DNA of 21,517 nt from Clostridiales bacterium (GTDB lineage: Bacteria; Bacillota; Clostridia; TANB77; CAG-508), in NCBI GenBank assembly GCA_003518755.1, contig DOYA01000075.1, positions 1 to 21,517 of the forward strand. Reading direction: 5' to 3'. Under the pieces are notes generated by a model that worked only from the letters and a program-made list of their open reading frames with translations, was not told where the DNA came from and ran no database searches. Within the stretch, counting starts at the first letter, position 1, and each line of letters opens with the position of its first letter. This document shows positions 1 through 8,510 of the stretch, piece by piece. A program made the position numbers and the translations under genes.

Positions 1-1109
1 TAATAATAATTTCCATCAAATTCTTTTATATAAAATTGCCTATCATCCATTAATACTCTTGAAGAAACTAAAATTGATTTATATTCTTCATTGTTTTCTA
101 TATTTTTAAATTTTTCTTTTATAATTCTTCCTGTTTTTATTTCAAAAGATACTGCAATAGTAAATATAAGCATTGTTTGCATTACTCTATTGTTTGTATT
201 TGGATATAATTTACTAACTTCTTCATATATTTTGTTAAAATCATTCAAAGCATGTTTTAATATACGTAAATTTCTTGTTCCACTTTTTTTGAATGTACTA
301 ATAATTAACTCTGTATTTTCTCTTAAAAATCTTATTAAATCTCGATTTTGCTCAAACCTCATAAGTATACCATTTATAATGTAATCAAATTGAGGAGCAT
401 ATTCAAATGTTTCACCAATAAGTTTTTCTTTTATTCTTTCATAATCTATAGCTTTATCAAATACGGTTTCTATTTTATCTTGTATCTTTTTTACCATTGG
501 AATGTCTTTTTTCTCAAGCTCACCTTGTTTATCTAAAAGATATGTTGCAATAAAAGTTTTCATTTCCAAATTGCTATTTTTAATTTTTGTTGATAATTCT
601 TTTTCATTACAAATTATTATTGTTTTTATATGATCATGTTCAACAAAGTTGTTTATATAACCTAAAATATCTATAACATCAACATTAGCTCTTTCTAAAT
701 CATCAAAACACAAAACTTTATCATCAGTTGCAAAAAAATCAGAATAATCTACTTTATTACCATTTGTGGCGGTTCCAAATAAATTTGCCATATCTATTCC
801 TGTTTTCGCATATTCTGGAATTGATGTTTTTCCACTAGCTTCCATATACTTTCTTAGATTTTTGTTCATTAGTTGTGATGTTTCCATAAATATCTTTTTA
901 CTAATTTCTTCCAGATTAGAAATTCCATACAAAGACATATATATTGTTGTATATCTTTTACCATTTAATTGCATTGTATCAATCTTTTTCTTAATTTGAT
1001 TATTCCAAAAATAGGTCTTTCCAGAACCCCATTCTCCATTTATCATAATTGCATAATCAGTATAATCTGACCTAACATAATCTAATATACTTTCTACTAA
1101 ATCTTCCAT
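1..1109 (-). CDS. KAP-family P-loop NTPase, C-terminus beyond the window
   Basis: The reading frame is open from the ATG at 1109 to the window edge, giving 369 complete codons. It begins MEDLVESILDYVRSD. A Walker A motif, GEWGSGKT, lies at residues 25-32. A Walker B, VLCFDDLER, lies at about 132-140, and its DDLER ending is characteristic of KAP NTPases. A later IIICNEKEL looks like a sensor-1 strand with Asn. Many KAP proteins carry membrane helices between Walker A and B; none is visible here, so this one looks cytosolic. An AGGAGAG site lies just before the start. A tandem GGGGACGG repeat sits immediately upstream, so any promoter must lie in or beyond the repeat. KAP ATPases are often patchily distributed and some act in phage exclusion; a defence role here is only inference. 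The family call is firm, the function is not. Confidence 0.85.
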   Translation of the reverse strand, partial: MEDLVESILDYVRSDYTDYAIMINGEWGSGKTYFWNNQIKKKIDTMQLNGKRYTTIYMSLYGISNLEEISKKIFMETSQLMNKNLRKYMEASGKTSIPEYAKTGIDMANLFGTATNGNKVDYSDFFATDDKVLCFDDLERANVDVIDILGYINNFVEHDHIKTIIICNEKELSTKIKNSNLEMKTFIATYLLDKQGELEKKDIPMVKKIQDKIETVFDKAIDYERIKEKLIGETFEYAPQFDYIINGILMRFEQNRDLIRFLRENTELIISTFKKSGTRNLRILKHALNDFNKIYEEVSKLYPNTNNRVMQTMLIFTIAVSFEIKTGRIIKEKFKNIENNEEYKSILVSSRVLMDDRQFYIKEFDGNYY

Positions 1110-1120
1110 TGTTTCTCTCC

Positions 1121-1186
1121 TTTTTTCATTTGGGGACGGTCCTTTTTTGCAAATTTTTTCATTTGGGGACGGTCCTTTTTTGCAAA
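1121..1186. repeat. Two perfect tandem 33-bp copies of the GGGGACGG-core repeat
   Basis: Units 1121-1153 and 1154-1186 are identical. Each holds a TTTTTTCATTTG lead, the core GGGGACGGTCC and the tail TTTTTTGCAAA. The pair fills the space between the KAP start (1109) and the comF stop (1198). Read on the minus strand, each copy carries AAGGA about ten bases before an ATG, so it resembles a portable ribosome-binding site. The same family recurs at 3430, 14516, 17640 and 18621. Confidence 0.9.
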
Positions 1187-1197
1187 TGTTATGTAAA

Positions 1198-1840
1198 TTA
1201 ATCTTTTGCAATTGTAAATACATCAACCTTTTCTGCACCTGATTGTTTTAACAGTTTACTACATTCGTTTAGCGTAGCTCCTGTTGTAAAAATATCATCT
1301 ACTATAAGTATTTTTTTATTAATTATTTTATCCATATTTTGAATTTTGTAAACATTTTTAACATTTTCTTCTCTACCGTTCATAATCTAACGTGCTTTGT
1401 GGTTTGTTATTAATGCCTTTTCTCAAAATATCATTTTCAAATTTGATATCAAAAAATTTTGCAAGTTCTATTGCAATTAATTTAGATTGATTGTACCCTC
1501 TATTATTAATTCTTTTTTTACTAATTGGAACTGGAATGATTATATCATAAAAATCAAAATGAAAATAGTTTTTTTCATAAAAAATAAAAAAATTTAAAAA
1601 TGTTCTGAATAAATATGGTTTTTCATTAAATTTATAATCTAAAAGCTTTTCTCTAATTATACCTTCATATTTGAATAAATAAAAATGATTTTCAAAATTC
1701 TTGTCTTCATAGTAGTCTTGTCCAAAAACTGCTTCATTAAAGAGCTTATTTCTACACTTAATACATAAATAATTATCAGATAGTTTTCCACATATCCCAC
1801 ACATAGGTGGATAAATTAGGTCTAATAATTTGTTAAAAAT
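1198..1840 (-). CDS. comF: ComF-family phosphoribosyltransferase-like protein, needs a +1 frameshift at CGG
   Basis: ComF/GntX-type protein: an N-terminal four-Cys zinc ribbon (CGIC and CIKC) followed by a PRTase fold with PVPISKKRINNRGYNQ and the PRPP loop ILIVDDIFTTGATL. Family members work with ComFA in DNA uptake. The frame is broken once: zero-frame codon CGG at 1378-1376 is followed directly by TAG. Skipping one base continues into REENVKNVYK at exactly the family spacing. From the first ATG (1804) the gene is 607 nt, three times 202 plus one. The ATG at 1804 starts inside the zinc ribbon, whereas the family usually has LLDLIYPP before it. That sequence is encoded just upstream with no ATG/GTG/TTG, so I place the start at ATT (1840-1838), eight bases after AAAGGAG. 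The shift could be recoding, a sequencing error or a pseudogene. Confidence 0.85.
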
Positions 1841-1864
1841 TTTAATCTCTCCTTTTCTATAATT

Positions 1865-1978
1865 TTTGAAGTGAGAGGTTTGAAGTCGGAGGTCGGAGGT
1901 CGAAAATCAGACATCCTACCTCTTACCTCCTATTTCATGCTTCTCCTTCTCACATTCCACTTTCCACTTCTCACCTCA
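1865..1978. repeat. GGAGGT/ACCTCC imperfect palindromic repeat between radA and comF
   Basis: This intergenic stretch is unlike its surroundings. It contains GTCGGAG twice in tandem plus a third partial copy. On the other side is a long pyrimidine-rich run built from variants of ACCTC, CACTTC and CTTCTC. On the minus strand GGAGGT..AGGT can pair with ACCT..ACCTCC about 25 bases later, giving an interrupted stem-loop. It does not resemble a simple intrinsic terminator because no T-run follows. It looks like an unclassified dispersed intergenic repeat. Confidence 0.6.
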
Positions 1979-1986
1979 ACCATAAT

Positions 1987-3358
1987 CTAACTATTCTTCA
2001 ACCCTAAAGCTCTTAAAGCCTCGCCAATATTTTTTACACCAATAATTTCCATTTTAAATTTTTCCTCTAAATGTTTTTTATTGTTCTCTGGAATTATGCA
2101 CCTCTTAAATCCAAGCTTTTCAGCTTCTTTAAGCCTTTTTTCTATCATATTAATTCTTCTTACTTCACCAGTTAAGCCTACTTCTCCCATTATAACAGTA
2201 TCTTTTGGAATTGGAATATTTTTAAAACTTGATGCACAAACACAAACTATACCTAAATCTATTGATGGTTCATTTAGTTTAATTCCACTAACAACATTTA
2301 CATATATATCTTGTCCACCAATTTGTAAATTTGCTCTTTTTTCTAGAACTGCAATTAATACTGCTAATCTGTTATAATCTAGTCCATTTGCTGTTCTTTT
2401 AGGAATTCCAAATACTGATAAAGTAGTTAATGCTTGAAGCTCAATAAGCATTGGGCGAGTTCCTTCCATACTTGCTACTATACAAGATCCTGATGGATTA
2501 TCATCTCTTTCTGAAATCAATATTTCTGAAGGATTTTCAATTTCAACTAATCCTTCTCCTTTCATTTCAAACATACCAATTTCATTTGTTGAACCAAATC
2601 TATTTTTTACACCTCTTAAAATTCTATAAGAAAAATACCTTTCTCCTTCTAGATATAAAACAGTATCTACCATATGTTCTAAAACTCTTGGACCTGCTAT
2701 TGTTCCATCCTTTGTAACATGTCCAATTATTATTGTTGTAATTTGCCTTGATTTACAAATTCTCATTATTTGTGATGTGATTTCTCTTACCTGACTAACA
2801 CTTCCGTGCTGCCGCTGTTAATTCATCAGAATACATTGTTTGAATAGAATCAATAATAACAAGTTTTGGTTGTAATTCTTCAATACTTTCTTTTACAATA
2901 TCAATATCTGTTTCGCCTAAGAACAAAATATCATCATTATTAATTCCTAATCTATCTGCTCTTAATTTTATTTGTTCAGCTGATTCTTCTCCAGAAACAT
3001 ATAGAACTTTTCCTTCACCTTTTATTCTATCACATAGTTCTAAAATAAGAGTAGATTTACCAATTCCTGGCTCTCCTCCAAGTAATATTAATGAACCTTT
3101 AACTATGCCTCCACCAAGTACTCTATCTAATTCTCCAAATCCTGTAGATATTCTAGAAACCTCTTGGCCTTTATATGAATTTAATGCTTTAGGCTCATTT
3201 CTTTCCTTAATCTTTTTCACTCCATTTTCTGTAACTTTTTCAATCTTTTGTTCAAAAAAAGTATTCCAACTATTACACGCTGGACATTTTCCAAGCCATT
3301 TAATACTTTCATAACCACATTCATTACAAACAAAAATAGTTTTTGCAGGTTTTGCCAT
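1987..3358 (-). CDS. radA: DNA repair protein RadA, needs a +1 frameshift at CGG
   Basis: RadA/Sms is a RecA-like DnaB-type helicase that extends heteroduplex at recombination intermediates. The parts run in order: zinc finger CNECG..CPAC (Cys11, 14, 25, 28), Walker A GGEPGIGKST (94-103), Walker B LVIIDSIQTM (about 166-175), the RadA signature KNRFGSTNE, and a Lon-like C-terminal domain ending EALRALGLKNS. The zero frame stops shortly after CGG codon 185 (2806-2804). Skipping one base continues as GSVSQVREITSQIM, the conserved motif that follows Walker B. Full span is 1372 nt, three times 457 plus one, giving 456 residues, which is normal for the family. The start has AAAGGA upstream and a consensus promoter. 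The Gly regained in the +1 frame is the conserved one in RadA proteins, which normally read APGSVSQ. Confidence 0.93.
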
Positions 3359-3392
3359 AAATCACACTTGTCCTTTCTCTCTAATTTGCTTT

Positions 3393-3421
3393 ATTTTACA
3401 ATATTTTTTTGCATAATGCAA
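3393..3421 (-). promoter_or_regulatory. sigma-A promoter of radA
   Basis: On the minus strand TTGCAT (3421-3416), a 17-bp spacer and TAAAAT (3398-3393) lie about 35 bases before the radA ATG. The spacer end and -10 (AAAAATATTGTAAAAT) closely match those of the lysS promoter at 16499. Confidence 0.75.
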
Positions 3422-3429
3422 GTGCAATT

Positions 3430-3549
3430 TGGGAGGTTGTCATTGGGGACGGACCTTTTTGACAACTTTAATATTATCAAGAATAGAATCGAATTTAAAC
3501 ATAAACAAAAAAGTTGTCAAAAAGGTCCGTCCCCAATGACAACCTCCCA
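3430..3549. repeat. 120-bp perfect inverted repeat with GGGGACGG core
   Basis: Arms 3430-3469 and 3510-3549 are perfect 40-bp reverse complements around a 40-bp loop. Each arm carries GTTGTC, then ATTGGGGACGGACC, a T run, and GACAAC, so every arm is also a small hairpin. The element ends ten bases after the stop of the small gene at 3559 and lies upstream of the radA promoter. It resembles a paired REP/BIME or a small non-autonomous element. Transcribed, it would make a very strong hairpin on both strands. Confidence 0.92.
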
Positions 3550-3558
3550 CATTACCAA

Positions 3559-3732
3559 TTATCTGCCAAAATTTGTGAACAGTAATAAGAATATTATTAT
3601 AAAGAATAAGATTTCGCTATCATTTGAACAGCCACATCCATTTCCTCCAAATAATCCTCCAAACATTCCATTATTATTGTATCCACATGAACGATCATTT
3701 TGTCCTTGCATATTTAAATTATTTTCTGGCAT
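3559..3732 (-). CDS. 57-residue Gly/Asn/Cys-rich small membrane protein, sporulation YjcZ-like
   Basis: The frame starts at an ATG behind a strong AAAGGAGGATTT site and ends TAA. The product begins MPENNLNMQGQNDRSCGY, continues with GGLFGGNGCGCSND, and ends in a hydrophobic helix (ILFFIIIFLLLFTNF, residues 41-55) then GR. A polar Gly/Cys-rich head plus one C-terminal membrane segment is the layout of small sporulation proteins of the YjcZ type; that assignment rests on layout, not on a detected homologue. A sigma-K-like promoter lies about 28 bases upstream, consistent with late mother-cell expression. Confidence 0.8.
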   Translation of the reverse strand: MPENNLNMQGQNDRSCGYNNNGMFGGLFGGNGCGCSNDSEILFFIIIFLLLFTNFGR

Positions 3733-3759
3733 TTTAAATCCTCCTTTATTTTTTTATTG

Positions 3760-3787
3760 TATAGTATGAATGTAATTATTGTTTTGT
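3760..3787 (-). promoter_or_regulatory. Candidate sigma-K (or sigma-E) promoter of the small gene
   Basis: On the minus strand AC (3787-3786), a 17-bp spacer and CATACTATA (3768-3760) match the sigma-K pattern AC-N16/17-CATANNNTA. A start at about 3753 would give a short leader with the AGGAGG site. No good TTGACA/TATAAT pair is seen here. The match is short and could arise by chance in AT-rich DNA. Confidence 0.5.
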
Positions 3788-3858
3788 TACTTATATATTT
3801 CTTTTTATTAACATTTATATTACATTTTTGTAATAATTCATTTATCCCTCTTATTTTA

Positions 3859-3867
3859 TGATATTAT
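3859..3867 (+). promoter_or_regulatory. Extended -10 promoter of the LRR/transglutaminase gene
   Basis: TGATATTAT (TG-n-TATTAT) lies about 36 bases before the ATG at 3903. No good -35 is seen, which is normal for extended -10 promoters. Confidence 0.5.
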
Positions 3868-3902
3868 AAATATGAAAAATCATACAAAAAAGGAATCAGT
3901 AA

Positions 3903-5927
3903 ATGAAACAAATTGAAATATATAATGAAGATTTAAAAGCTTTTTTTGGAACCAGTCAAATAACTAGAGAAATACTTTTACAAAAGAATTATTTTCCTTT
4001 TTATATTCCACTTAACTCTAGAAGTATACCTACATTAGAAGAACTTAACAAGGTTATAGAATTCTTTGATGATGTTCAATGTACAATTGGTTTTTCTCCC
4101 AAAAATCCTCAATCACATGCAGTTAATATGGAAAAAGGAGTGTTTGAAGATGATTCAAATGCTATAATAGAAGCTTTGGAGAAAACATCTACCTCTGTTT
4201 CAAAAATTGAACTTTATGGTTATTTTAAATATCTATCTCTCCCAAACAATTTGATGAATAAATTTACCAAACTTGATACATTAGTAATACATGGATCAGG
4301 AGAAAACTCTAGCATAAACACTTTATCCCTACCTCCAAATCTTTCAACAATTAAACTATATAATTTAACTGGTATATCTAGTTTAGATACTTCTCAAGTA
4401 AAAAGTCTCTCTGATTTAGTTCTTTTTTTAGATGATTTCTTTCTACTTGATGGTAAAACTAATCTACCTTTTGATAAAATTGAAAATTTAGATTTGACAG
4501 ATAATACATCAGATAGAGTTTTAAACTTAAATAATTTACAACAAAGATTTCCAAATTTAAAAAACTTAAAGATGCACCCAGATTATAAATTTCTTGGACC
4601 TTTATCTAAAAAAGAAATTTCATTTTTGGTAAAAGTAGCTGGTCAAATTAAGATAGAAAATACATATGATAATTTAGCTGATTTTTTCATAAAGGATTAT
4701 ATACCATTTGAAATTAAAGGAATAAAAAAAATAGGTAATATATTCTATGATCCCAAAAAAATTAAATTAAAACCTATAGAGCTAGATTATAAAAAATATA
4801 AAAATATATCAGATAAATCACGATTTAAAAATGCATTTGTAAAAATTAATATTAAAAACATGTCTGAACTTTCAACTGAAGAAGCCATTAAATTAAAAGA
4901 GCAAACTCCCAATTGTCAAATATCTGTTAGAGAAGTTGACAATAATTTAAGTATTTATAGTCTAAATGATTATATTTTAATGAGTCAACGACTTGATAAA
5001 ATCTTAAGTGGGATTAATCCAAATTCTTCTGAATTAGAACAATATTCTTATATTTATAATGCTATGTATGCAATATTTTATAATGATGCTGCACTTGATA
5101 GTAAGGATCCTGAATTTATAAAATCTCATCCTTATAATAATTTTTATGCCTCATGTTTAAATAATTCATCTAGAAATCTATTAGGTGCATTAAAATACAA
5201 TCAAGCTGTTTGTTCAGGATTTGCTTCAGCAATTCATAATGCATGTGCCAGACAAGGTCTAAAAAGTATAATAGTTGGAGGGTGTTTCTATACTTTTGTA
5301 GATTTATCTACTCTTCAGAAATATGATAAAGAAAACCATAGATATACAATTTTAAAGTGCTTTGACTCATTTCATTACTTAATTAAAGACCGTGAAGCAC
5401 TACACGCATGGAATTTAATTCAAATTAATGGTGCTTGGTATAATTCGGATTCTAGTTCTGATGTGAATCGAATACGTGAAGGCTACTTACCTAAGTATTT
5501 TTTGTTTAGTGATGCGGAGAATATTCAAAGATGCTGTAAGCGTAATGAGTTTTTAACTATAAAATGCCATACTCCATTTCCATCTTATAAATTAGCTGAA
5601 ACTTTCCCAAGCTTACAGCCTGAACCACCAGTGAGAATATTTACATTGTCACAAAATCAATTCAAAATATTAAAGAAAGTAATCTCAGATTATAATAATC
5701 CTTTAAGAATAATGACAAATGCATATAAGGAGATTTCTGGTTTTAGAAGATATAAAAAATCCAAAAAGAAATACCCTATTCCTCTTAATCCTCCTTCCGA
5801 TACACCTGAAAGGAGTTTTAGAGAAAATCTAATTATACAAGAATTTGAATCACCAAGAGGAATGACTTTTACTGATGATGTAGTTTATCCAAAAGACATT
5901 CAAACTGATAGAGAATCTGAACTATAA
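3903..5927 (+). CDS. LRR-like and transglutaminase-like protein, 674 residues
   Basis: Starts at ATG behind AAAAGGA. Residues about 85-230 contain irregular leucine-rich-repeat-like segments such as LDTLVIHG, LPPNLSTIKLYNL, IENLDLTDN and FPNLKNLKM. The C-terminal half carries a transglutaminase-like catalytic set: Cys437 in AVCSGFA, His501 in HAWN, and Asp516 in WYNSDSSSD, with normal order and spacing. The superfamily includes proteases, peptide-N-glycanases and cross-linking enzymes, so the reaction cannot be named. There is no signal peptide or membrane segment, so the protein is probably cytosolic. The last 70 residues are basic then acidic and low in predicted structure. It stands alone behind its own promoter; the following U32 gene has a separate one. 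The substrate is unknown; LRRs suggest protein binding. Confidence 0.8.
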   Translation: MKQIEIYNEDLKAFFGTSQITREILLQKNYFPFYIPLNSRSIPTLEELNKVIEFFDDVQCTIGFSPKNPQSHAVNMEKGVFEDDSNAIIEALEKTSTSVSKIELYGYFKYLSLPNNLMNKFTKLDTLVIHGSGENSSINTLSLPPNLSTIKLYNLTGISSLDTSQVKSLSDLVLFLDDFFLLDGKTNLPFDKIENLDLTDNTSDRVLNLNNLQQRFPNLKNLKMHPDYKFLGPLSKKEISFLVKVAGQIKIENTYDNLADFFIKDYIPFEIKGIKKIGNIFYDPKKIKLKPIELDYKKYKNISDKSRFKNAFVKINIKNMSELSTEEAIKLKEQTPNCQISVREVDNNLSIYSLNDYILMSQRLDKILSGINPNSSELEQYSYIYNAMYAIFYNDAALDSKDPEFIKSHPYNNFYASCLNNSSRNLLGALKYNQAVCSGFASAIHNACARQGLKSIIVGGCFYTFVDLSTLQKYDKENHRYTILKCFDSFHYLIKDREALHAWNLIQINGAWYNSDSSSDVNRIREGYLPKYFLFSDAENIQRCCKRNEFLTIKCHTPFPSYKLAETFPSLQPEPPVRIFTLSQNQFKILKKVISDYNNPLRIMTNAYKEISGFRRYKKSKKKYPIPLNPPSDTPERSFRENLIIQEFESPRGMTFTDDVVYPKDIQTDRESEL

Positions 5928-5969
5928 TTATCTCAATTGGTGACGAGGAATAACTAAAACATTTATCGA

Positions 5970-5999
5970 TTGACAGAATTATGTTAATTAATATATAAT
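5970..5999 (+). promoter_or_regulatory. sigma-A promoter of the U32 gene
   Basis: Perfect TTGACA (5970-5975) and TATAAT (5994-5999) are separated by 18 bp, about 31 bases before the ATG at 6031. Confidence 0.85.
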
Positions 6000-6030
6000 A
6001 TGACTATATTTTATGAAAGGGTAATTATAA

Positions 6031-8454
6031 ATGATTGAATTATTATCTCCTGTTGGAAATTTTGAATGTTTAAAATCTGCTGTACAAAATGGAGCAAATG
6101 CTGTATACCTTGGAGCAAGTTCATTTGGGGCACGAGCTTTTGCTGGTAATTTTGATGATGAAGAATTAAATAAAGCAATAAACTATGCTAAACTTCGCAA
6201 TGTTAAAACTCATTTAACATTAAATACCCTTATAAAAGAAAATGAATTTGATGATGCTTTTGATTTAGCCAAAAAATCCTATGAATATGGAATAGATGCA
6301 ATTATAGTACAAGATATTGGTTTAGCATTAAAACTACTATCTGAATTTCCTGATATAGAAATTCATGCTAGTACTCAAATGACAACACATAATTTAGAAG
6401 GTGTTTTGCAATTACAGAATCTTGGTTTTAAAAGAGCTGTTCTTTCACGAGAATTATCAATTGATGAAATAAAATATATCTCACAAAATTCAACTATTGA
6501 TTTAGAAGTGTTTATTCATGGTGCATTATGCATATCCTATTCTGGCCAATGTTTACTTTCTAGTATGATTGGCGGAAGATCTGGCAATCGAGGTAAATGT
6601 GCTCAACCATGCAGATTGCCATGGACTATCGGTTGCACAGGTGACAAAAAAATACCCGGTCCCAATTTGACACCTGGTTATCTTTTGAGTCCTAGAGATT
6701 TGTGTGGTTTGGAATTTATTCCTGAACTTATTAAAGCTGGTGTTACTTCACTTAAAATAGAAGGGCGTATGAAAAGCCCTGAATATGTTGCAACTGTTAC
6801 TAGAATTTATAGAAAATATATTGATTTGGCTTATGATAATTCAAAACCTTATTTAATTGATGAAAAAGATAAAAATGATTTATTACAAGTTTTTAATAGA
6901 GGAGGCTTTTCTTCTGGTCATCTTTCTAATGAAAAAAATGATAAACTTGTTTTTGAAAAAAGACAAAATAATATGGGAATTTATTTAGGAAAGATTTCAA
7001 AATACAATCCTTCAAAAGGTATTATTACTTGTAAGTTGGAAAACAGTGTTGATTTGGGAGATTCTGTTTCTTTTGAAAATGAAAATACAAAATATTCTAT
7101 TTCTGAACTTATGAATAAAAATGGGCAAAATATTAAAACCGCTTCTGCCTCTGATTTAATCTCTTTTGGAAGAATGAAAGGCAATATCAGTGTTGGAGAT
7201 GATATTTATAAAATAAACAGTAAAACTTTGCTAGAAGAAGCTAAATTAAGCTATTCTAAAGAATATATTAAGCAAGATTTAATATGTAATCTTAAAATTA
7301 AATCTGGAAAAGAAATTTTCGTAGAAGTTTTATGCCCTAATTTTAACAAAAGCATTAGTTTTACATATAACTATGTTCCTGGTTCTGCTCAAAACCAACC
7401 TTTGACAAAAGAAAAAATTATTTCTCAATTTACTAAAACTCTTGACACACCTTTTTCTTTTATAGAATTTAATATTGATTTAGATGATAATTTGTTTCTA
7501 CCTATTTCAACATTAAATGAAATTAGGCGTATTGCAATTGATAAAATTGAAAATGCTATAATACAAGATTTTAAGAGACACTATTTAGAGCAAAATAAAA
7601 AAGATAATGAAAACAAAACAATTACTTATAATAGTCTTGCGAACAGTAATACAAATACTAAAATTTCACTATTGTTAAATATTTTAAATAAAGAATTAAA
7701 TTATACTTTATTAAATAATATTGATAGGCTTTATATTCCCTTAAAGTATTTTGGAAATAAAGATTATTTTGAAATAATTAATACATTATGTTCTAAAGCT
7801 AATGTTTATATTTATATGCCAACAGTGTTAAGACAAAATTATTGTGAAAAAGCAAAAACAATAATTAGTAGTTCTTTAAATAATTTCAATTTAACAGGTG
7901 CTGTAATATCGCACATTTCACAAATTGATTTATTTAATAACAAACACATAGAAATAATAGGAAACTATACTTTAAATATTTACAATTCAAGTTCTATTTC
8001 TGAATTAAAAAAATTAAGTTTAAGCTCAATTACCATCTCCCCTGAGCTTGATGAACAAAGTATTATAGATGTTTCAAAAAACAGCTCTTTACCTAAAGAA
8101 TTAATTGTATATGGTAATATTCCTGTAATGACAACTAATTATTGTTTATTGGGTAAATCTAATAAATGTTACACAGATTGTAAACATCAATGTTTAACCG
8201 ATTCTAAATTTTATTTAAAAGATAGATTAGGCATGGAATTTAGATTTATTCTAGATAATAACCAAACAATAACTACAATTTATAATTCTAAAACCACTTC
8301 TATCCAATATAAAAACTTTAATATTGATTTTTCAAGAATTGATATTTTAGATGAAAATATTGATAAAATAAATAAAATTATTGATAATGTAAAAAACGAT
8401 ATACGTTTTGAAGGAAAAGATTTTACTAATGGAAATTTAAAAAGAGAAATGTAA
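6031..8454 (+). CDS. Peptidase U32 family protein, RlhA-like, 807 residues
   Basis: Begins MIELLSPVGNFECLKSAVQNGANAVYLG reading into the U32 TIM-barrel-like core; EIHASTQMTTHN and VFIHGALCISYSGQC are family hallmarks. Four cysteines, at 167, 174, 190 and 194 (the last two in GKCAQPC), have the spacing of the conserved cluster in RlhA/TrhP proteins, which hydroxylate 23S rRNA or tRNA uridine, probably using an iron-sulfur centre. A long C-terminal region follows, as in the U32 members with a DUF3656-type extension, and it has its own late Cys group (NYCLLG, KCYTDCKHQC). RNA hydroxylation is the best guess; peptidase activity cannot be excluded. The start has GAAAGGG upstream and the frame is intact. 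Confidence 0.9.
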   Translation: MIELLSPVGNFECLKSAVQNGANAVYLGASSFGARAFAGNFDDEELNKAINYAKLRNVKTHLTLNTLIKENEFDDAFDLAKKSYEYGIDAIIVQDIGLALKLLSEFPDIEIHASTQMTTHNLEGVLQLQNLGFKRAVLSRELSIDEIKYISQNSTIDLEVFIHGALCISYSGQCLLSSMIGGRSGNRGKCAQPCRLPWTIGCTGDKKIPGPNLTPGYLLSPRDLCGLEFIPELIKAGVTSLKIEGRMKSPEYVATVTRIYRKYIDLAYDNSKPYLIDEKDKNDLLQVFNRGGFSSGHLSNEKNDKLVFEKRQNNMGIYLGKISKYNPSKGIITCKLENSVDLGDSVSFENENTKYSISELMNKNGQNIKTASASDLISFGRMKGNISVGDDIYKINSKTLLEEAKLSYSKEYIKQDLICNLKIKSGKEIFVEVLCPNFNKSISFTYNYVPGSAQNQPLTKEKIISQFTKTLDTPFSFIEFNIDLDDNLFLPISTLNEIRRIAIDKIENAIIQDFKRHYLEQNKKDNENKTITYNSLANSNTNTKISLLLNILNKELNYTLLNNIDRLYIPLKYFGNKDYFEIINTLCSKANVYIYMPTVLRQNYCEKAKTIISSSLNNFNLTGAVISHISQIDLFNNKHIEIIGNYTLNIYNSSSISELKKLSLSSITISPELDEQSIIDVSKNSSLPKELIVYGNIPVMTTNYCLLGKSNKCYTDCKHQCLTDSKFYLKDRLGMEFRFILDNNQTITTIYNSKTTSIQYKNFNIDFSRIDILDENIDKINKIIDNVKNDIRFEGKDFTNGNLKREM

Positions 8455-8464
8455 TTATCAACAA

Positions 8465-8510
8465 AAAAAGAAAGATAAACATAGCTAAACTATAGTTTAT
8501 CTTTCTTTTT
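8465..8510. terminator. Bidirectional terminator between convergent genes
   Basis: Arms 8465-8480 and 8495-8510 are perfect 16-bp complements, A-rich on the left and ending in CTTTCTTTTT on the right. The 14-base loop can pair further (ATAG/CTAT). It serves the U32 gene on plus and the small gene at 8497 on minus, whose stop codon lies inside the stem. Confidence 0.85.

Noticed and set aside
1121..1186. CRISPR array
   Set aside because: Two directly adjoining 33-bp copies with no spacers; the sequence belongs to the dispersed repeat family.
1198..3358. comF and radA as ordinary pseudogenes
   Set aside because: Each has only a single one-base shift at the same codon, CGG, with perfect conservation on both sides, and trmD, which is rarely dispensable, shows the same thing.
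3248..3769. Plus-strand frame of 173 residues across the radA start and the inverted repeat
   Set aside because: It runs antisense to radA and the small gene through a palindromic element, with no ribosome site; better explained by the minus-strand genes.
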